NCBI GenBank assembly: GCA_958510825.1
Contig: OY294044.1
Span: 72,800,095 to 72,864,094 of the forward strand
Length of the DNA stretch: 64,000 nucleotides
Direction: 5' to 3'
From: Brachypterus glaber
Lineage: Eukaryota > Arthropoda > Insecta > Coleoptera > Kateretidae
The translations under genes were made by a program, and so were the position numbers. Position 1 is the first letter of the stretch. The number at the start of each line of letters is the position of its first letter. This document shows, piece after piece, positions 1 to 12,090 of this stretch. Under the pieces are notes generated by a model. It worked only from the letters and a program-made list of their open reading frames with translations. It ran no database searches and was not told the DNA's origin.

Positions 1-987
1 AAAAAATCCTGCATCACACCGTTGAAAGTTAAAGGTGGAGGTGGACTTTTGACACGCACTGTATCATAGGTACACCGTAAAAAATATATCCTGCAATTTA
101 ATCACCGACTTTTTAAGTACCAGAATTAAAAAAAATATTAAAATTTTGTGGAATTTTATACCGTAATTTTGAAATAATATTGTAATTTTTACACTTGATT
201 TTAGAATTTTACGTCCTCATTGTAATTTTATAGGGCAAATTTAAAGATTCAGAAAATTTCCTGTAACTAGTAAAAAAATCGATTTAAATCCTATAAATTT
301 TTTAATTTATTTTAAATATTACTCTTTAAATTTACCCTTGTTTTTTTTTACAGTGTATGTACTTGCTTCGTGTTTACCTTAAAAATTTATCCATGGGCAT
401 TTTGACGATCACATTTTTTTAGGGAAAACTATTCTACTCAGGTATAACATTTCATATAATCTATAAAAAAATTGCACTGCTCTACTACAGAATTTTCACA
501 ATTAATGAGAAAATCCCTACCAAAATGTCATATAGCTGCTATTAAATGCTTTTTTGCTATTATCAGTGAGCATATATTGGTATGGTGGCTTTTGCATAGA
601 TTGTTAAAAATTAAAGATACTTATTAAAAATAAGCGTTTCTATATTGAGAGCGTATAAATTGGTGGCGCCATCTAATGTTGCACAAAAAGTACTACATTA
701 GATGTTGGCAGACCTGTAATCTGATAAGAATTATCTATATCTAGATACACAGGCGGACAAAAATTTTTGTCTCGAAGCCAGCACCTAGCATCGACACGGC
801 AAATTAAATTATAAATGAAAAATAAAGTTTAATTTCTTTATAGATTTAAATAGTTTGCCGTCTATAAGGCACTAAACTTTATTTTTCATTTCATATAATT
901 ATATTTATAATTTATATTAGTAGATAGACCATAATACACTTATAAACTGATTTTCTTTGAACCAGAATTTACAAATTTCTAAATACT
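1..987. other. AT-rich sequence, nothing recognised
   Basis: I see no coding potential. A small imperfect inverted pair at about 822-890 (AATAAAGTTTAATTTC-type arms) is the only structure noticed. Confidence 0.4.
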
Positions 988-1112
988 ATACAGAGTGATT
1001 CAGAAAGAAGGTACAACATTTTAAGGGGAGATTCTAGGTCTGAAAATATGAAAAAAAGTTCCTATAAAGGTTGGTCCGGAAATGAGCCCTCAGGGAGCCT
1101 TAAGAATAATCG
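988..1112. repeat. End fragment of a TIR element related to 29008-29778
   Basis: A TA is followed by CAGAGTGATTCAGAA, then a shared block (TATAAAGGTTGGTCCGGAAA and TGAGCCCT). The same block occurs at both ends of the element at 29.0-29.8 kb. The opposite end was not found here. Confidence 0.5.
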
Positions 1113-2005
1113 GTCAAGAATTATGAACCTACCGTCCTATTCGTACACGTGCAAAATAATAACAACAAACATTAATTTATACATATTCAAATATTGTGAA
1201 CAACTTTTATTTGTCAGTCGCCATTTTTGGTGCTAGCGAATTGTTAGATACGCCCCTCAAGCATGGATGCCAGAGATGTCTCAGAATACCTCGTAATATG
1301 AATTTTCGGTGATGCGCACGGTTTAACCGTGCGTGGGTAATACCCACTGCACACTGTTACCCTACTCTCCCCTAATAGTATACTGACTAATCAGATTATT
1401 TAAAATATTAAATTTCGACCAACCAAACACTAGCCCTGTCAAAAGCTGAACTAACTATTTCTCTATCCATTTTAAAACATGATGCTTTAATTTCAAAAAA
1501 TTAATCAAAAAATATTGTATATTGGTGAGAAAATAGGTATTCGATAATATTTCGTATGGAACACGTGAGTAAAAGCCACGAAAAAATATCTTAAAGCATG
1601 TTAATGAAAGTCTCAGTTTCTCCTCAAGGAGAAACAATCGTTCAGGAAATCTAGATAGTTTATATGAATCCGCGGTCAATATCAAATATTTAATTGTCAA
1701 AGTTTTGGGCTGACTCGTGGAACATGAACTTTGTCAAATTAAATGTTACGTAAAATATTATTTCCTCTTGAACTGCTACAAATTAACTTAACTCAAGCTT
1801 TGACGATATAATTACTTATAAATTGAACAACCTGCTAACTTTAGAATATACGGTCCACAAGACAAAGTCCCCATATAGAGGGCCGTAATAGGAGGGTGTT
1901 CTTAGATGATATAACTGCCATGGCATTGCACTTATGCAGTTATCTGTTAAAATATAGCAGTAGCTTAAATCGAGATCTGTCCATAATAGTATATTAAAGT
2001 AATAG
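1113..2005. other. AT-rich sequence, nothing recognised
   Basis: No plausible exon, RNA gene or repeat boundary was seen here. Confidence 0.35.
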
Positions 2006-2515
2006 TTTCATAACATACGTTTTTAGTGCACGAGTACAAGTTTAGAAAACGAGCCGCTTGCGGTGAGTTTTCTAAAGTACTAGTGCGCTAAAAACGTGTT
2101 ATGAAACGAGTGCTTTATAAAATTTTTTCTATTTTGCTCTAAAATTTTAAAAAACTTGCATTTAAATTGATGACTGATTTAGGAATTTGTGTTTCGAATT
2201 GGCATTACAGTTTTCGCCATGTTTAAAATTCTAAAAACGAATATTATTTTGATATATTTTATAGGAATTTCTTCTCTTTTCCACTGCAAGTAACCAAGCC
2301 ACAATTTTAACACGGTAAAAAATAACCTAAACACAAAATTTTGTAGAAAATTAAACTTTAAACTGACGTTCACAATTGCAGGGCAAACGTCACGAGATAG
2401 ACTTTTGTCTGTTGCCAACCCAAAAGAAAAAAAAGTAGAGACCTCTTATGGGCCTATAAGAACACGCAAAATGCATGTGATTATGAGCTTATAAGAGTCG
2501 CAAAATAGAAAAAGA
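2006..2515. repeat. Dispersed repeat beginning with a 101-bp hairpin (copy 1)
   Basis: Positions 2006-2106 form a nested palindrome (TTTCATAACA to TGTTATGAAA) with a GC core CCGCTTGCGG. About 400 bp downstream the element ends near a second small inverted pair built on CTTATAAGA / GCTTATAAG. A clear second copy lies at 41745-42072. Confidence 0.6.
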
Positions 2516-2709
2516 ACTTAATTCGGAATGCGGCTTTATTTGATCATTTCTCAAAAAAAACTGAGTGTTTGTTTCCGATGTAATTAACGTAGAAGAAAAG
2601 CAAAAATTTGCAAAAAAATTAACATTATGTTATAAACTTCCCCATCGAATGTTCCGCTAAATTGTTCCATATATGGATATGCATTTTGTTTTAGTGCTAA
2701 TAAATTAAA

Positions 2710-3447
2710 CAGACCCACAAAATACAAAAAATAACACTGAACTTTTTACGAGACAGGTCTGAATCCAAATCCGAAGTCAGATTAAGGGGTTTTGCAGTGA
2801 TTTTTCGAGAAAAATGTAAAAAACATGATTTTTTATGGGTTTTGTGTGGTTTTTTGGAATAAAAAAAAACGGAAACTGATAAAACTAATCTGACTTTAAA
2901 TTTTAATTCTACGCATCAAAATATATCGAAAACCATATTTAGTTTTTTTTTCACGAAATTTTGACCCTTGCAGGGCTTTGAAAACTGTAGCAGCGCAAGG
3001 GCAATTTTGGCGATTTTGAAATGTTTTTTTGAGGTTAGGGCCAAACCAAGACGCGTTTGGCCAATTCTGGTGGCGGATTCGGATTTAGAGTTTCAAAATA
3101 CATAGGAATATAATCCTCTCGTCTCCAGATCAAGATACTTTTTTTTGTTCGGCTGTTACGCTCTGTTTGCGCTGCTGCAGTTCTCAAAATTTTAAAATTT
3201 CGTGAAAAAAAAAAAACTAAATATGGGTGTCGATATTGATCCGTAGAATTCAAAAGTAAGATTAGGTTTATCATTTTCCGTTTTTAATTCCAAAAAACAA
3301 TAAAAAATAATGCTTTTTGCATTTTTCTCGAAAAACGACTGCGAAACCCCTTAATATGACTTCAGATTTGAATTCAGCGATAAAAATACATAAGAATAAA
3401 CCTGTCTCGTAAAAAGTTCAGGGTAATTTTTTTATTTTGTGGGTCTG
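2710..3447. mobile_element. Foldback element, CAGACCCACAAAAT termini
   Basis: The ends are exact inverted repeats (CAGACCCACAAAAT at 2710, ATTTTGTGGGTCTG ending 3447), and the arms match with mismatches for about 270 bp. The short open frame on its minus strand is an arm artefact. Its termini resemble those of the element at 56827-57675. Confidence 0.7.
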
Positions 3448-4087
3448 TGTTATTATTACTTTCATTTATATTAGAGCGTAGCAAGAGCCCGCATATAACG
3501 GCGTGGGTATAATGGTTATTAAATTTCTTGCTCAAAATTTTAAAGTTTATCTTTCTCAAACTCATTTTCCATAAAAAAATTAATCTGGTGTAGGTAGGTC
3601 CCTATACCTTGAAAAACCAGCTGGGGTGGAAGGGGTTAAATATTAAATAAGTTTGCTGTAAACATGATACTAAAATACATTCATTAAGACATCAGAAAAT
3701 TTTGGGTAGGAAGATTCGATGTCTATCACTGAAGTCATAATTTTTTTAAAGTAACAGACCAACTTTTTTAGTGAAAATCAGTTTTTTTTATTTAAAGCAA
3801 TGATTTTTACTAACAAGACTACAGTCAGTTTTAATCGATTGTTAAAGTAAAATGAACAACTTGGGACTTTTTATTGTGGACGTTCACGTATGACCAACTA
3901 GTTATCTTGATTTTTTTGACTTGTCTCATTTGTTCCTGTTAGAAATATTGGAAAACTTTATTAAATTCTTGAAATATTTGAAAATAAACTAAAAATCGCT
4001 GAAAATTAAATTTATTTCTTGTTCAATTTATTTTTCAGAGGCCACACGTATTTATAACATTTTTCACTACACAAATAAAAAGTGTAG
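3448..4087. other. AT-rich sequence, nothing recognised
   Basis: I see nothing supportable between the two flanking foldback elements. Confidence 0.35.
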
Positions 4088-4996
4088 GTAGAGGAAATGC
4101 GCCTAATTTCGGATGGTTTCCAAATTTCGTATAGTAGTGTATTTAAGATACTGTCTGCAAAGGTAAACAGAAACCTACTTTTATGTGAAGCCAAAAGTCA
4201 AACTAAATCCGTCCTGTTATATGATAACGGTAGAGCTTCTCCCCTTTAAATGGCAGCACAAATCGTTTATATTGCAAATGGGAGTTTTGTGCTCAGTTGC
4301 ATTATTATGCTTGTTTATTTTATAAATAATCGTTATAAAAGTTCGTGATTCTGTCTTGGGTAAGTTATTATTTTAGTTAAGTTGATCCACTATTCATAAT
4401 TAAGCAATTTGAAAACGTAAACATTCTACAAATTTCTAATCTAAAAAGCAGAAAGTTGCCTAATTTCGGATAGACCATTTTTGTGCATTTGATTCCCAAT
4501 TTCGGATATCCGCAAGGTAATTATTATTCAGGATAACCAACCATTGATTATTTTTTTTATAATGATACAACAAACTAAGATAAACAATTTTGAAAAAACG
4601 AAAATTACCTAAGATACTAAGATATTCGAAATTGGGAATCTAAAATTATAGTTCCTATAGTATTTCGTAGAAAATCGCTTAATGATTAAATTACGTCTTA
4701 AATGTGAAGGAATAACAAGAAACATAAGCAATGGGATCCAGATCTACTCTTGAAAAAATTTTTTCGGATATGTCCGAAATTAGGAGCCCTTTTTCAAATG
4801 CACAAAATTGCGCTGATTTTTTTTAACCGTGTTTTTTGGAAAAAATAAACTGTAATAAAATTGCTTTTATAATAAATCATGGTTCGCTATAATAAGTTGT
4901 ATCTGGTTATATAAAAAAAATATCAAAAAGTAATACCGAGTATTAAATATTGAATACATTGTAAATGGTATCCGAAATTAGGCGACTTTCCTCTAC
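4088..4996. mobile_element. TIR element with repeated AATTTCGGAT motifs
   Basis: The left end GTAGAGGAAA plus CCTAATTTCGGAT is mirrored at the right end (ATCCGAAATTAGG ... CCTCTAC). The motif TAATTTCGGAT or close variants recurs inside near 4457, 4495, 4627, 4770 and 4968 in both orientations. This fits a non-autonomous DNA transposon with several transposase-binding sites. No transposase ORF remains. Confidence 0.6.
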
Positions 4997-5004
4997 TTAA
5001 ATTT

Positions 5005-5160
5005 TATTTTATTTATTTTATTTATTTATTTATTGATTGATTGAGCTTAACACATAGTCATGGAGAGTCCCAAATAAGCTTGTGGCTTGTGTTAGGGGCT
5101 CTCCATTAATTTTTTTACAATATTTCCAAATAGTATATTTTTAGGTTACAATAATTTCAT
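5005..5160 (-). mobile_element. 3' tail of a non-LTR retrotransposon or SINE-like insert
   Basis: Read on the minus strand, a unique stretch ends in a (AAATAAAT)n/(AATC)n simple-repeat tail (5060 down to 5005). That is the usual 3' structure of insect CR1/jockey-type insertions. No coding part is recognisable. Confidence 0.35.
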
Positions 5161-5319
5161 CTGCAAACTTCATCCTTTCGGCTTCCCTCCATTTCTACAT
5201 AAAGCTCTTTCCTTATGTATCATTCCAGCAATCCATTTCTCAATAATCTGATTATATACTTTCCGACCAGGAAATAGAATAGACCACAGACTATGCTTAT
5301 AAGCATTGCTATTTAAATA

Positions 5320-5899
5320 CTATACTTCGTCCAGGTATGCAAGGTAAGGGACGCGGCCCGTTTTACACCACAGAGCGCATAAGTAGCATAATTATGCATA
5401 AATCGTAGTGTATTAAAAATTTAACAGATGTCGGTACTGTTTTCCTGGCGAGGGCCTATCCAAAGACTCGCATAAAAAGTATGGTACATATGAATGCGAT
5501 GCCAAGATTGGCTTGATGTGTCGTCATGTATATTGTAATGGTTGGTATGCATCTGGATTATCCTTAAGTTGAAATTGTAACCTAAAAATTTGACGTTTTC
5601 CTTGTGTTCAATATAATTTACGTTTGTACAATATGTAGAATATGCTAATTTAGTGTGAGTATATGAAGAATAAACCAAAAAAGTACCTTTTTCAATACCA
5701 TAAAAAATAACATTAAGTATAACCATTTTTTTATGTAACTTTCTCTTATTTTATTAGCTTTCACGACCGTCAATCATTTTCATAGACAAAAAATGTCACA
5801 ATATTTATATGTTAAAAGGTACGAGTTTTTAACCAATGATTTAGATTAAAAATCGCGGGAATTTTAAACTACTATCTTGCATAATTGGATAGACTATAG
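5320..5899. mobile_element. TIR element family B, copy 1 (inverse of 32420-32988)
   Basis: The inverted ends are CTATACTTCGTCCA (5320) and TGGATAGACTATAG (to 5899), extended inward by TATGCAAG-type sequence. It matches 32420-32988 in opposite orientation almost throughout, and a degraded third piece lies near 14320-14470. Its minus strand holds a 101-codon frame (5726-5421); the first 50 or so codons are also open in copy 2. The frame resembles no family I know. Confidence 0.65.
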
Positions 5900-7866
5900 T
5901 CCAGTCAAATAACGAGAAATTCCTATGTTAAATTGCAATAAATGTACACGGGCTGATATTTTAAAGCGTAGTTGTGGATAGTAACAGAACACTCCTGTTA
6001 GTTTTTTAACGGGTGATTTGCTTAAGGACACCTATCTTGAATTTTAGGGGTTAGTGCGGTTATCTCGCTAAATATGCATCTTAAGATAAAAATGCATATA
6101 ACCAATTTTGTTAAGAAGAAAGTTTCCAAGAATTTTTGTCCAAAAGTCCAAAATGATTAAAATTTGCGTTAAGTAATACTTGAACGTTCCCTATGTTACA
6201 AATTTGCATAAGTATTTTGTTACGGTTACAGTGGGCGCTGAAAATAGAGTTGCGCCCTGTGTAACTGTACCATAGTACCTATGAAAGTTTAAAATATATG
6301 AAACTTATAGAGAATTTTAAGAGCTACAAGTTTGCTTATAACCACTTTTATCATCCGATGAATAATTTGGCTGAAAAATGGAAAAAAAACAATTTCACCT
6401 CCAACATGGCTATTTTTGAATTAACTCCATAGTTATTACCTAACTAAAAAAATGATCCAAACAAGAATTGTTGGAAATATCCTCCTTTACAAAATTAGTT
6501 AAATAAATTTTTATTAAGATAAGATAAGTAAGATGCATATTAAGCAACTCACTCCTAAAATTCAAGATAGCGGGCACCCTTACGCAAATCACCCGGTGAA
6601 ATATGGAGTGTTCTATTACCATCCATTGCTACCCTTTAAAATATTAGCCCGTGTACATTTATTGCAATTTACATTTATTATAATAATATAATAATAATAA
6701 ATAACACTAGGCAACACGGTTTCTTGCCCCGATTGGAGTCATATGTTTTTTAACTTATTTTGGGTCGCTGAAACCGAATCTGGCCTCAGAATATTTCTAC
6801 TACCTAAGTTTTCTGATAAAAATGAGATAAAAATGTAAATCATTATTTTATCCCCCTTTTGTTCTAAAATCATGGGAGATAAAAATATTCCAAGGACAAA
6901 TTTAGATTCGGCGACTCAATATTAGTTAAAAAATACCCAACTTAAAACATGAAAACTTTAAATTCATAGGTAGAATAAATAGGGATATTATGAAAAAAAA
7001 TATTAAAAAGAAAAAATGGATAATGTGACAAAACTAAGTAGGGGTGGAGGGTAAGAAGAAGGGTGCATAAGGGGACAAGCTTATCGCCACGTACTCATGC
7101 TAAAAATTGTCAAAAAACATTACTAGGGGTCAAAAATGAACTAAAAAAATGTTACGTATTATGATTTTTATGTAATAAAGTAACATTTTTATGATGTAGA
7201 ACCATTAAAAAAACAAAAAAAAAATACACAATATTTTGTTTTATAAATTATTTTTAAATTGCCTGTACTAAAATTTAAAAAATGAGACGTGCTGGATTTT
7301 TTTAAGGTCAAATTTGGATTCTGCGCCTTTAAATTGATAAGAAAAATATATTTTTTGGGCTCGGTAAAAAAGTTTACACTGTGTACTTTAATTTTGTTTC
7401 TTTTTCATTTATTTACTTTTTACCAACAAACTAAGCAAAAATTTTGTGTAAATATTTTTGTAGAGAATTTTATAATCTACAAAATAAGGCCTATAAAATT
7501 TTTGTACAGATTTGATAGTTGTGCCACAAAAGAGCAATTAAGTAAACTCTGCACTTTCATTTTAAGATTTTTATTTTTTTTCGCGTACTTACTCTGACAG
7601 TAGGTCCTTGGCATATATATTTTTGAGTTCCTCGTATTTTTTTTAAGATACCCTAAAATTTTTAAAATCCTACTCTTCTTTTTTAAGATTTTGAAAAAAA
7701 ATGTCATTATTTCCTGGACTTATATCTCAAAAATTTTAGGTGCTGAAATTTTTTTAAGGTCAAATCCAGTTTCTACGCCCTCGAATTAGTAAGAAAACTT
7801 TACTTTCTGATCGGGGCAAAAAAAATTTTAGATTTGTTTCCTAGTGTAATTATTTGACTGGACTAT
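5898..7866. mobile_element. Composite foldback element, AGTCCAGTCAAATAA ends
   Basis: TAGTCCAGTCAAATAA starts at 5898, and its complement TTATTTGACTGGACTATA ends at 7866. The inner block 5925-6672 is itself a palindrome (ACACGGGCTGATATTTTAAA versus TTTAAAATATTAGCCCGTGT). Related pieces lie at 58108-58200 and 59402-60148. The 6.7-7.8 kb part is probably a later insertion and contains an 80-bp direct repeat (about 7285-7360 and 7735-7820) and an inverted pair at 6750-6915. Confidence 0.5.
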
Positions 7867-8244
7867 ACACAGGCTTTGTTTAAGTTCATCGAGTTTAACG
7901 AGATAGAAAATACGAAAACGTGGCCATAATCGAAACAAAAACTTTCAGTTTTTTTGTGTTTTTTTTGTTGTTTTTTTTTCTTTGGACTTTTTTTTTTGTG
8001 AATATATTCAGAAAATTACCACTTTTGTATTTTAGGATCAATTAAAGACTTTTTAACAATAGTTTTTATTAGTTTTTATTTCAAAATACTTTATTATTCG
8101 TGAAATAATAAAATATATACATTATACGCCATGTGTTAAAGAGTTTAGGAGTTGAAACTTCAGTGACATAACCTCACTCTTCTAATGTGTCAAATTTATA
8201 AAGTTGTTTATAATACCTGGCCGCACAAAAAGCAACGTATCAAT

Positions 8245-8556
8245 TTTTTTTAGTGAAATTTTTGACAAAAATACCCATTTTCGACCCTAATTTAAACCCA
8301 AAAAAATGTTTTAAAAAAATATACAGTTAAATGGAGAACTTCATAAGCTTTAAAATGATGTATCACACGATCCCCCTTTTTATTTATAAAAAATGTCCCC
8401 CCATGCCCCCCTTCCCACATTTAGAGAGCTAAAAGTACCAAATATATGCTTAAAGATAGTTTAAGTTGTCTTACTTAAGTGTTCTAAATTTGAAGTCGAT
8501 ATCTCAACTCGTTCAAAAGTTAAGAGGGGTAGGGGGTGACTTTTGGACCGCTCTAT
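8245..8556. repeat. Partial mariner-like MITE (relative of 54349-55050)
   Basis: It shares long blocks with the right half of the element at 54.3-55.0 kb, including AAGTCGATATCTCAACTCG and GTGACTTTTGGACCGCTCT, and ends at a TA. The left end is missing. A smaller relic is at about 17115-17165. Confidence 0.6.
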
Positions 8557-9759
8557 ACAATGTATAGATAGTATAAATGTAATATTTTTGGAAAATTTAT
8601 GTTAAACATAGTTTTCCCAAAAACATATTGCCTATAGTTTTCCCAAAAAGATGTATGTTTATTCTAAAAATATTTTTTTTCATACTTAAATAAAAAAATT
8701 AATAATTGTATAAAAACATAGTTTATAAACTTAAAATTTAATAATTATAATTAGGTAAAGTTTTTACAACTCAGTTGTAAAAAACCGTTTTAAATTACAA
8801 CTAAGGAGTTGTAAAAAATCCGTTTTAACACAAAAAAGACGGTTTAAAATTAAATAAATATTTTTTTATAAAGTTTCATAGCTCATACATGACTTTTAAA
8901 ACTAAAAATGTGTTTTTTAATAAAAAACAAATTTGTTTTTTTGACAACTGTGTTTTTTTTTAATAAAAAGCAAATTTGTTTTTTATAAAGTCTAGCTTTG
9001 TTTTAAAACGTTTTTTTGAATTTTCAACTCTAATTATTTTGTCGCCATAGTTATCTGAGTTAGGAATGTTGACCAGAATATTTTAGTTCGATACCTTAGG
9101 TAGGCTACCTATTTTTTAGTCTGGGTACTTTAGACTCGTTTATCTTGTCGCCAGATATTTTGTAGGTACCGTTATCCACAAAAATAAATTGGCCTACGCA
9201 TTTCAAGAGTACTCACTGCGTTTATTTGGTAAATAAGTGCATTATGGTTTTTTTATTTTCCCTGTTATGATTGTACATCACATTAATATAACTCTTATTT
9301 TTCTATAACAATTTATATATTTATTTTATAACATAATTATTGCAATATTTTTTTTAGTTAAATATATATCTAACTGTTTTACCTTAATATTAACATTTTA
9401 AGTTATTTACATTTTTCTGACTTAATTATTCTAAAAGTAAGCTAATAAGCTTGGTCAAGCATGATTATAGTGAGATATAGTACTATTTATAATAATATAT
9501 ACAAATATACATTTTAATCAGTATAAAAATCTTAATCTGCATATTTACAATTATATACAAAAACCAGAAAATAATGTTTAGTTTTACCTATATTATAAGA
9601 ATATACATTAGCTCAATATGGATATTCTTATAAGTTTTTATTATAAATCATAATTTCGAACCCTTAAAAATAGATTAATTTGTATTTTTTTCTGTGGTCA
9701 ATAATTTTTTTTATCAGTCGTATATGATTTGAGTATTTTATGTAAATTAAACTTTTATT
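8557..9759. other. Very AT-rich sequence, nothing recognised
   Basis: Only short local repeats are seen (ACAACT(C/A)AGTTGTAAAAAA-type words at 8765-8820, and TTTTTTAATAAAAA(G/A)CAAAT words at 8915-8980). Confidence 0.35.
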
Positions 9760-9856
9760 TTGTCAATGCTGCCTTCCTAAGCTGAAAGGTCCTATCAGTG
9801 TATGTTAAACCTATGTAGATAGGACCTTTCAGCTTAGCGCGGCAGAATATGTCAAC
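9760..9856. repeat. 97-bp hairpin repeat
   Basis: CTAAGCTGAAAGGTCCTATC and its exact complement GATAGGACCTTTCAGCTTAG flank a loop of about 22 bp. The outer arms (TGTCAATGCTGCC / GGCAGAATATGTCAA) continue the pairing. This is a tiny MITE or a precursor-like hairpin. Confidence 0.6.
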
Positions 9857-10623
9857 ATTATATTTTGGCAATTTTTATAATAAATATATGTATATAACAA
9901 TGTTATTATAACATATTATGTTTTTTTGAATATAATATATCATAATTTAATTGTTTTTTACTTTGACGCTTTAACTGTCAATCAACTGTTAATAAAAAAA
10001 AGAAACGTATAGCAAAAGAAAGGCTACATAATTAACAAATTTTACAGGTAAAATAATGTGTGCATGTAACTTTAAGTAAATAAAGCAATAACAATAAATA
10101 GTAAAACAACATCTACATAGATAACAAATTTTAAATAATTTTACATAATGCAACGTAGTTTGCAATAATTTATAGACATTTTCAAAGCGTAATATAAATA
10201 AAGCGTAATATAAATAAACTGAAAATTCGGTAATACTATGTAATTCAGATGTGTCAACTTGTAAAAAGTTTAATTTTATGTTATAGGTAAATTTTTTATG
10301 CATTTGGACAATAAATTAGATAAATTAAATAAATTTTGTATGCATTTTGACATTTTAATTCGTAAAGTTTCTATTTTAATTTTTGTTCCATTTACGAAAC
10401 GTTATAAATAAATTTAAAGGTTGCTATGGTTTATTTTTTTAATAAAGCATAATATAATTATGAAACGCTTTTAAGTGTCATTATAACTTTCTTAAGATTT
10501 AAAAATTTAAAATTTAAAACTTAATTTTCTTAAAGCTTTGTACAAAATACATTTCATTTTTCAAAATACTCAATCATCATTAATAATACCCGTTTGAATA
10601 TGTCCCATTTCCAGTATTACCCT
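9857..10623. other. AT-rich sequence downstream of the receptor gene
   Basis: It lies downstream of the receptor stop and the proposed poly(A) signal. A GCGTAATATAAATAAA duplication sits at 10188-10217. No gene is recognised. Confidence 0.35.
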
Positions 10624-10629
10624 TTTATT
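10624..10629 (-). promoter_or_regulatory. Candidate poly(A) signal of the receptor mRNA
   Basis: AATAAA on the minus strand, about 200 nt past the TGA at 10833-10831, at the end of a relatively GC-rich stretch (10660-10830) that would be the 3' UTR. Another AATAAA lies at 10435-10430. Either could be used; no transcript data. Confidence 0.4.
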
Positions 10630-10830
10630 ATTACTATCACTACTAGAACTATCTAAGTCTACTACAGTCGGTGAAACCACGTTGCGTGATCTCTTATCCT
10701 CGGATCAGTCACACTTAAAGGTCACATTTCGCGGTCCCGATGCTACTGCGGTGACGGCAACACTGGCCGCGAGACGCGCCGCCACCGGTTGAGGATCACT
10801 TTCCGAAGGTAAGGGACCACCCTGCCTGTA

Positions 10831-11354
10831 TCATTGAATGTGTCTTACACCAAAGTTCCTGTTCCTGCGGACGTAATTCCGACCGCACAAAATTTTCTTA
10901 AACGCATGTCTAAACTCAGGACTAAATATAGTGTATATTATGGGGTTTAAAGTACTGTTAAAGTAACCTAACCACAAAAATATACTGATTATGTACTTCT
11001 GAAAGAGATTGGCGTTTATAGGAAGTATAACAGCCATTATGAAGAACGGAAGCCAACACAAAACAAAAGCACCAGTGATTATTGCTAATGTTTTAGCCGC
11101 CTTTCGTTCTCTTTTACTGTCAACACCGTCCCTGGCTTTTCTCTTTATGGGATAGACTGCAGGTTGTGGGTAACTGGTACCGCAGTCTGTTGTTGTGGGT
11201 CCATCAGCTTCCAGGCCGTTTGCAAAGGATGTTTTTTCAGGACTGGAGTTGTTTGAGGAGGCGTTCGTGAATGCAGTTGTGGTGGTTGTAGTGACTTCGG
11301 AAATGGTGGGTAGAGGTCGGCCGATTACTGTCACTACTGCTGCTGCTATCCCAC
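10831..11354 (-). CDS. 5-HT1: Serotonin receptor 5-HT1-type GPCR, last coding exon (loop 3 end, TM6, TM7, C-tail)
   Basis: This exon encodes the C-terminal part of a rhodopsin-family amine receptor. By family knowledge, insect 5-HT1 receptors sit in the neuronal plasma membrane, bind serotonin and couple through Gi/o to lower cAMP. On the minus strand an acceptor (TTTCCAG, AG at 11356-11355) precedes the exon, which starts with two bases completing a split Gly codon and holds 173 further codons and a TGA stop (10833-10831). Loop 3 is Thr/Ser-rich and ends in a basic stretch (KRERKAAK). TM6 has the CWLPFF toggle motif and TM7 has NSTLNPIIY (the NPxxY motif), followed by [15 protein letters not shown] (helix 8, with a Cys that could be palmitoylated) and a short basic tail. 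The [17 protein letters not shown] context is typical of 5-HT1 receptors. Confidence is very high for an amine GPCR and a little lower for the subtype. The exon is far more GC-rich than its surroundings. Confidence 0.88.
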
Positions 11355-11688
11355 CTGGAAATTATATATGAAGTGATTCACGAAAGATCTACACTTTTTG
11401 AAAATTAATTTCGGCCCCATTTAAAAAATTATTTAACATAATTATTAAATAATTAAAAGTACCCATGGTGTTATAACATGAATACCCATGGTGTTATAAC
11501 ATTGTGGTTATAACATTAAAATATAACTTTTTAGGATTATCCACGTAATTATGCGCTAGGATATCAACAAATATGTTTTTATTTTTTAAGGGGACTATTA
11601 AAAATATATCTTTTTTTTTTTAACATTTTTTTACATAAAAAGAAAAAAGACATCATTGTGAAATTTTTTAGTTATGTTTATTTATATT

Positions 11689-12080
11689 CAAAAAATACAA
11701 ATAAAAATATTTTTAAAGTACCATTTTTTGGCCATATTTTTTTTTTTTTTAAAAACATAAAAAGACAGTGGTCGCCATGATTCCGGCCGTTTGGATCGAC
11801 TGAAAAAAAAAACGGGATTTTATTCAGTATTAAAGTTGCTATAGCCCGAACTAGGAGAAAAAAATTTGGCCAAAAAATAACAAAATCAAAAAAAAAAACG
11901 TCCCTCGTTTTGTTATTTTTTGGCCAAAATAGCGACTTTAATACTGAATAATATCCCTTTTTTTTCAGTTGATCCAAACGGCCAGAATCATGGCGACTAC
12001 CGTTTTTTGATGTTTTCTAAAAAAAAAAAAAATGGCCAAAAAATGGCACTTTAAAAATCTATTTTTTTTTTGTATTTTTT
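11689..12080. mobile_element. Foldback element, about 390 bp
   Basis: The arms pair from TACCATTTTTTGGCCA on the left to TGGCCAAAAAATGGCA on the right. They include GACTTTAATACTGAATAA and CCAAACGGCC sequences in both arms. The 99-codon minus-strand frame here is an artefact of the palindrome. Confidence 0.6.
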
Positions 12081-12090
12081 TTAATAGTAA

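Noticed and set aside
7289..7597. 102-codon frame rich in Phe/Leu as a membrane protein
   Set aside because: Composition follows the poly-T background, there is no family signature, and it overlaps an internal direct repeat.
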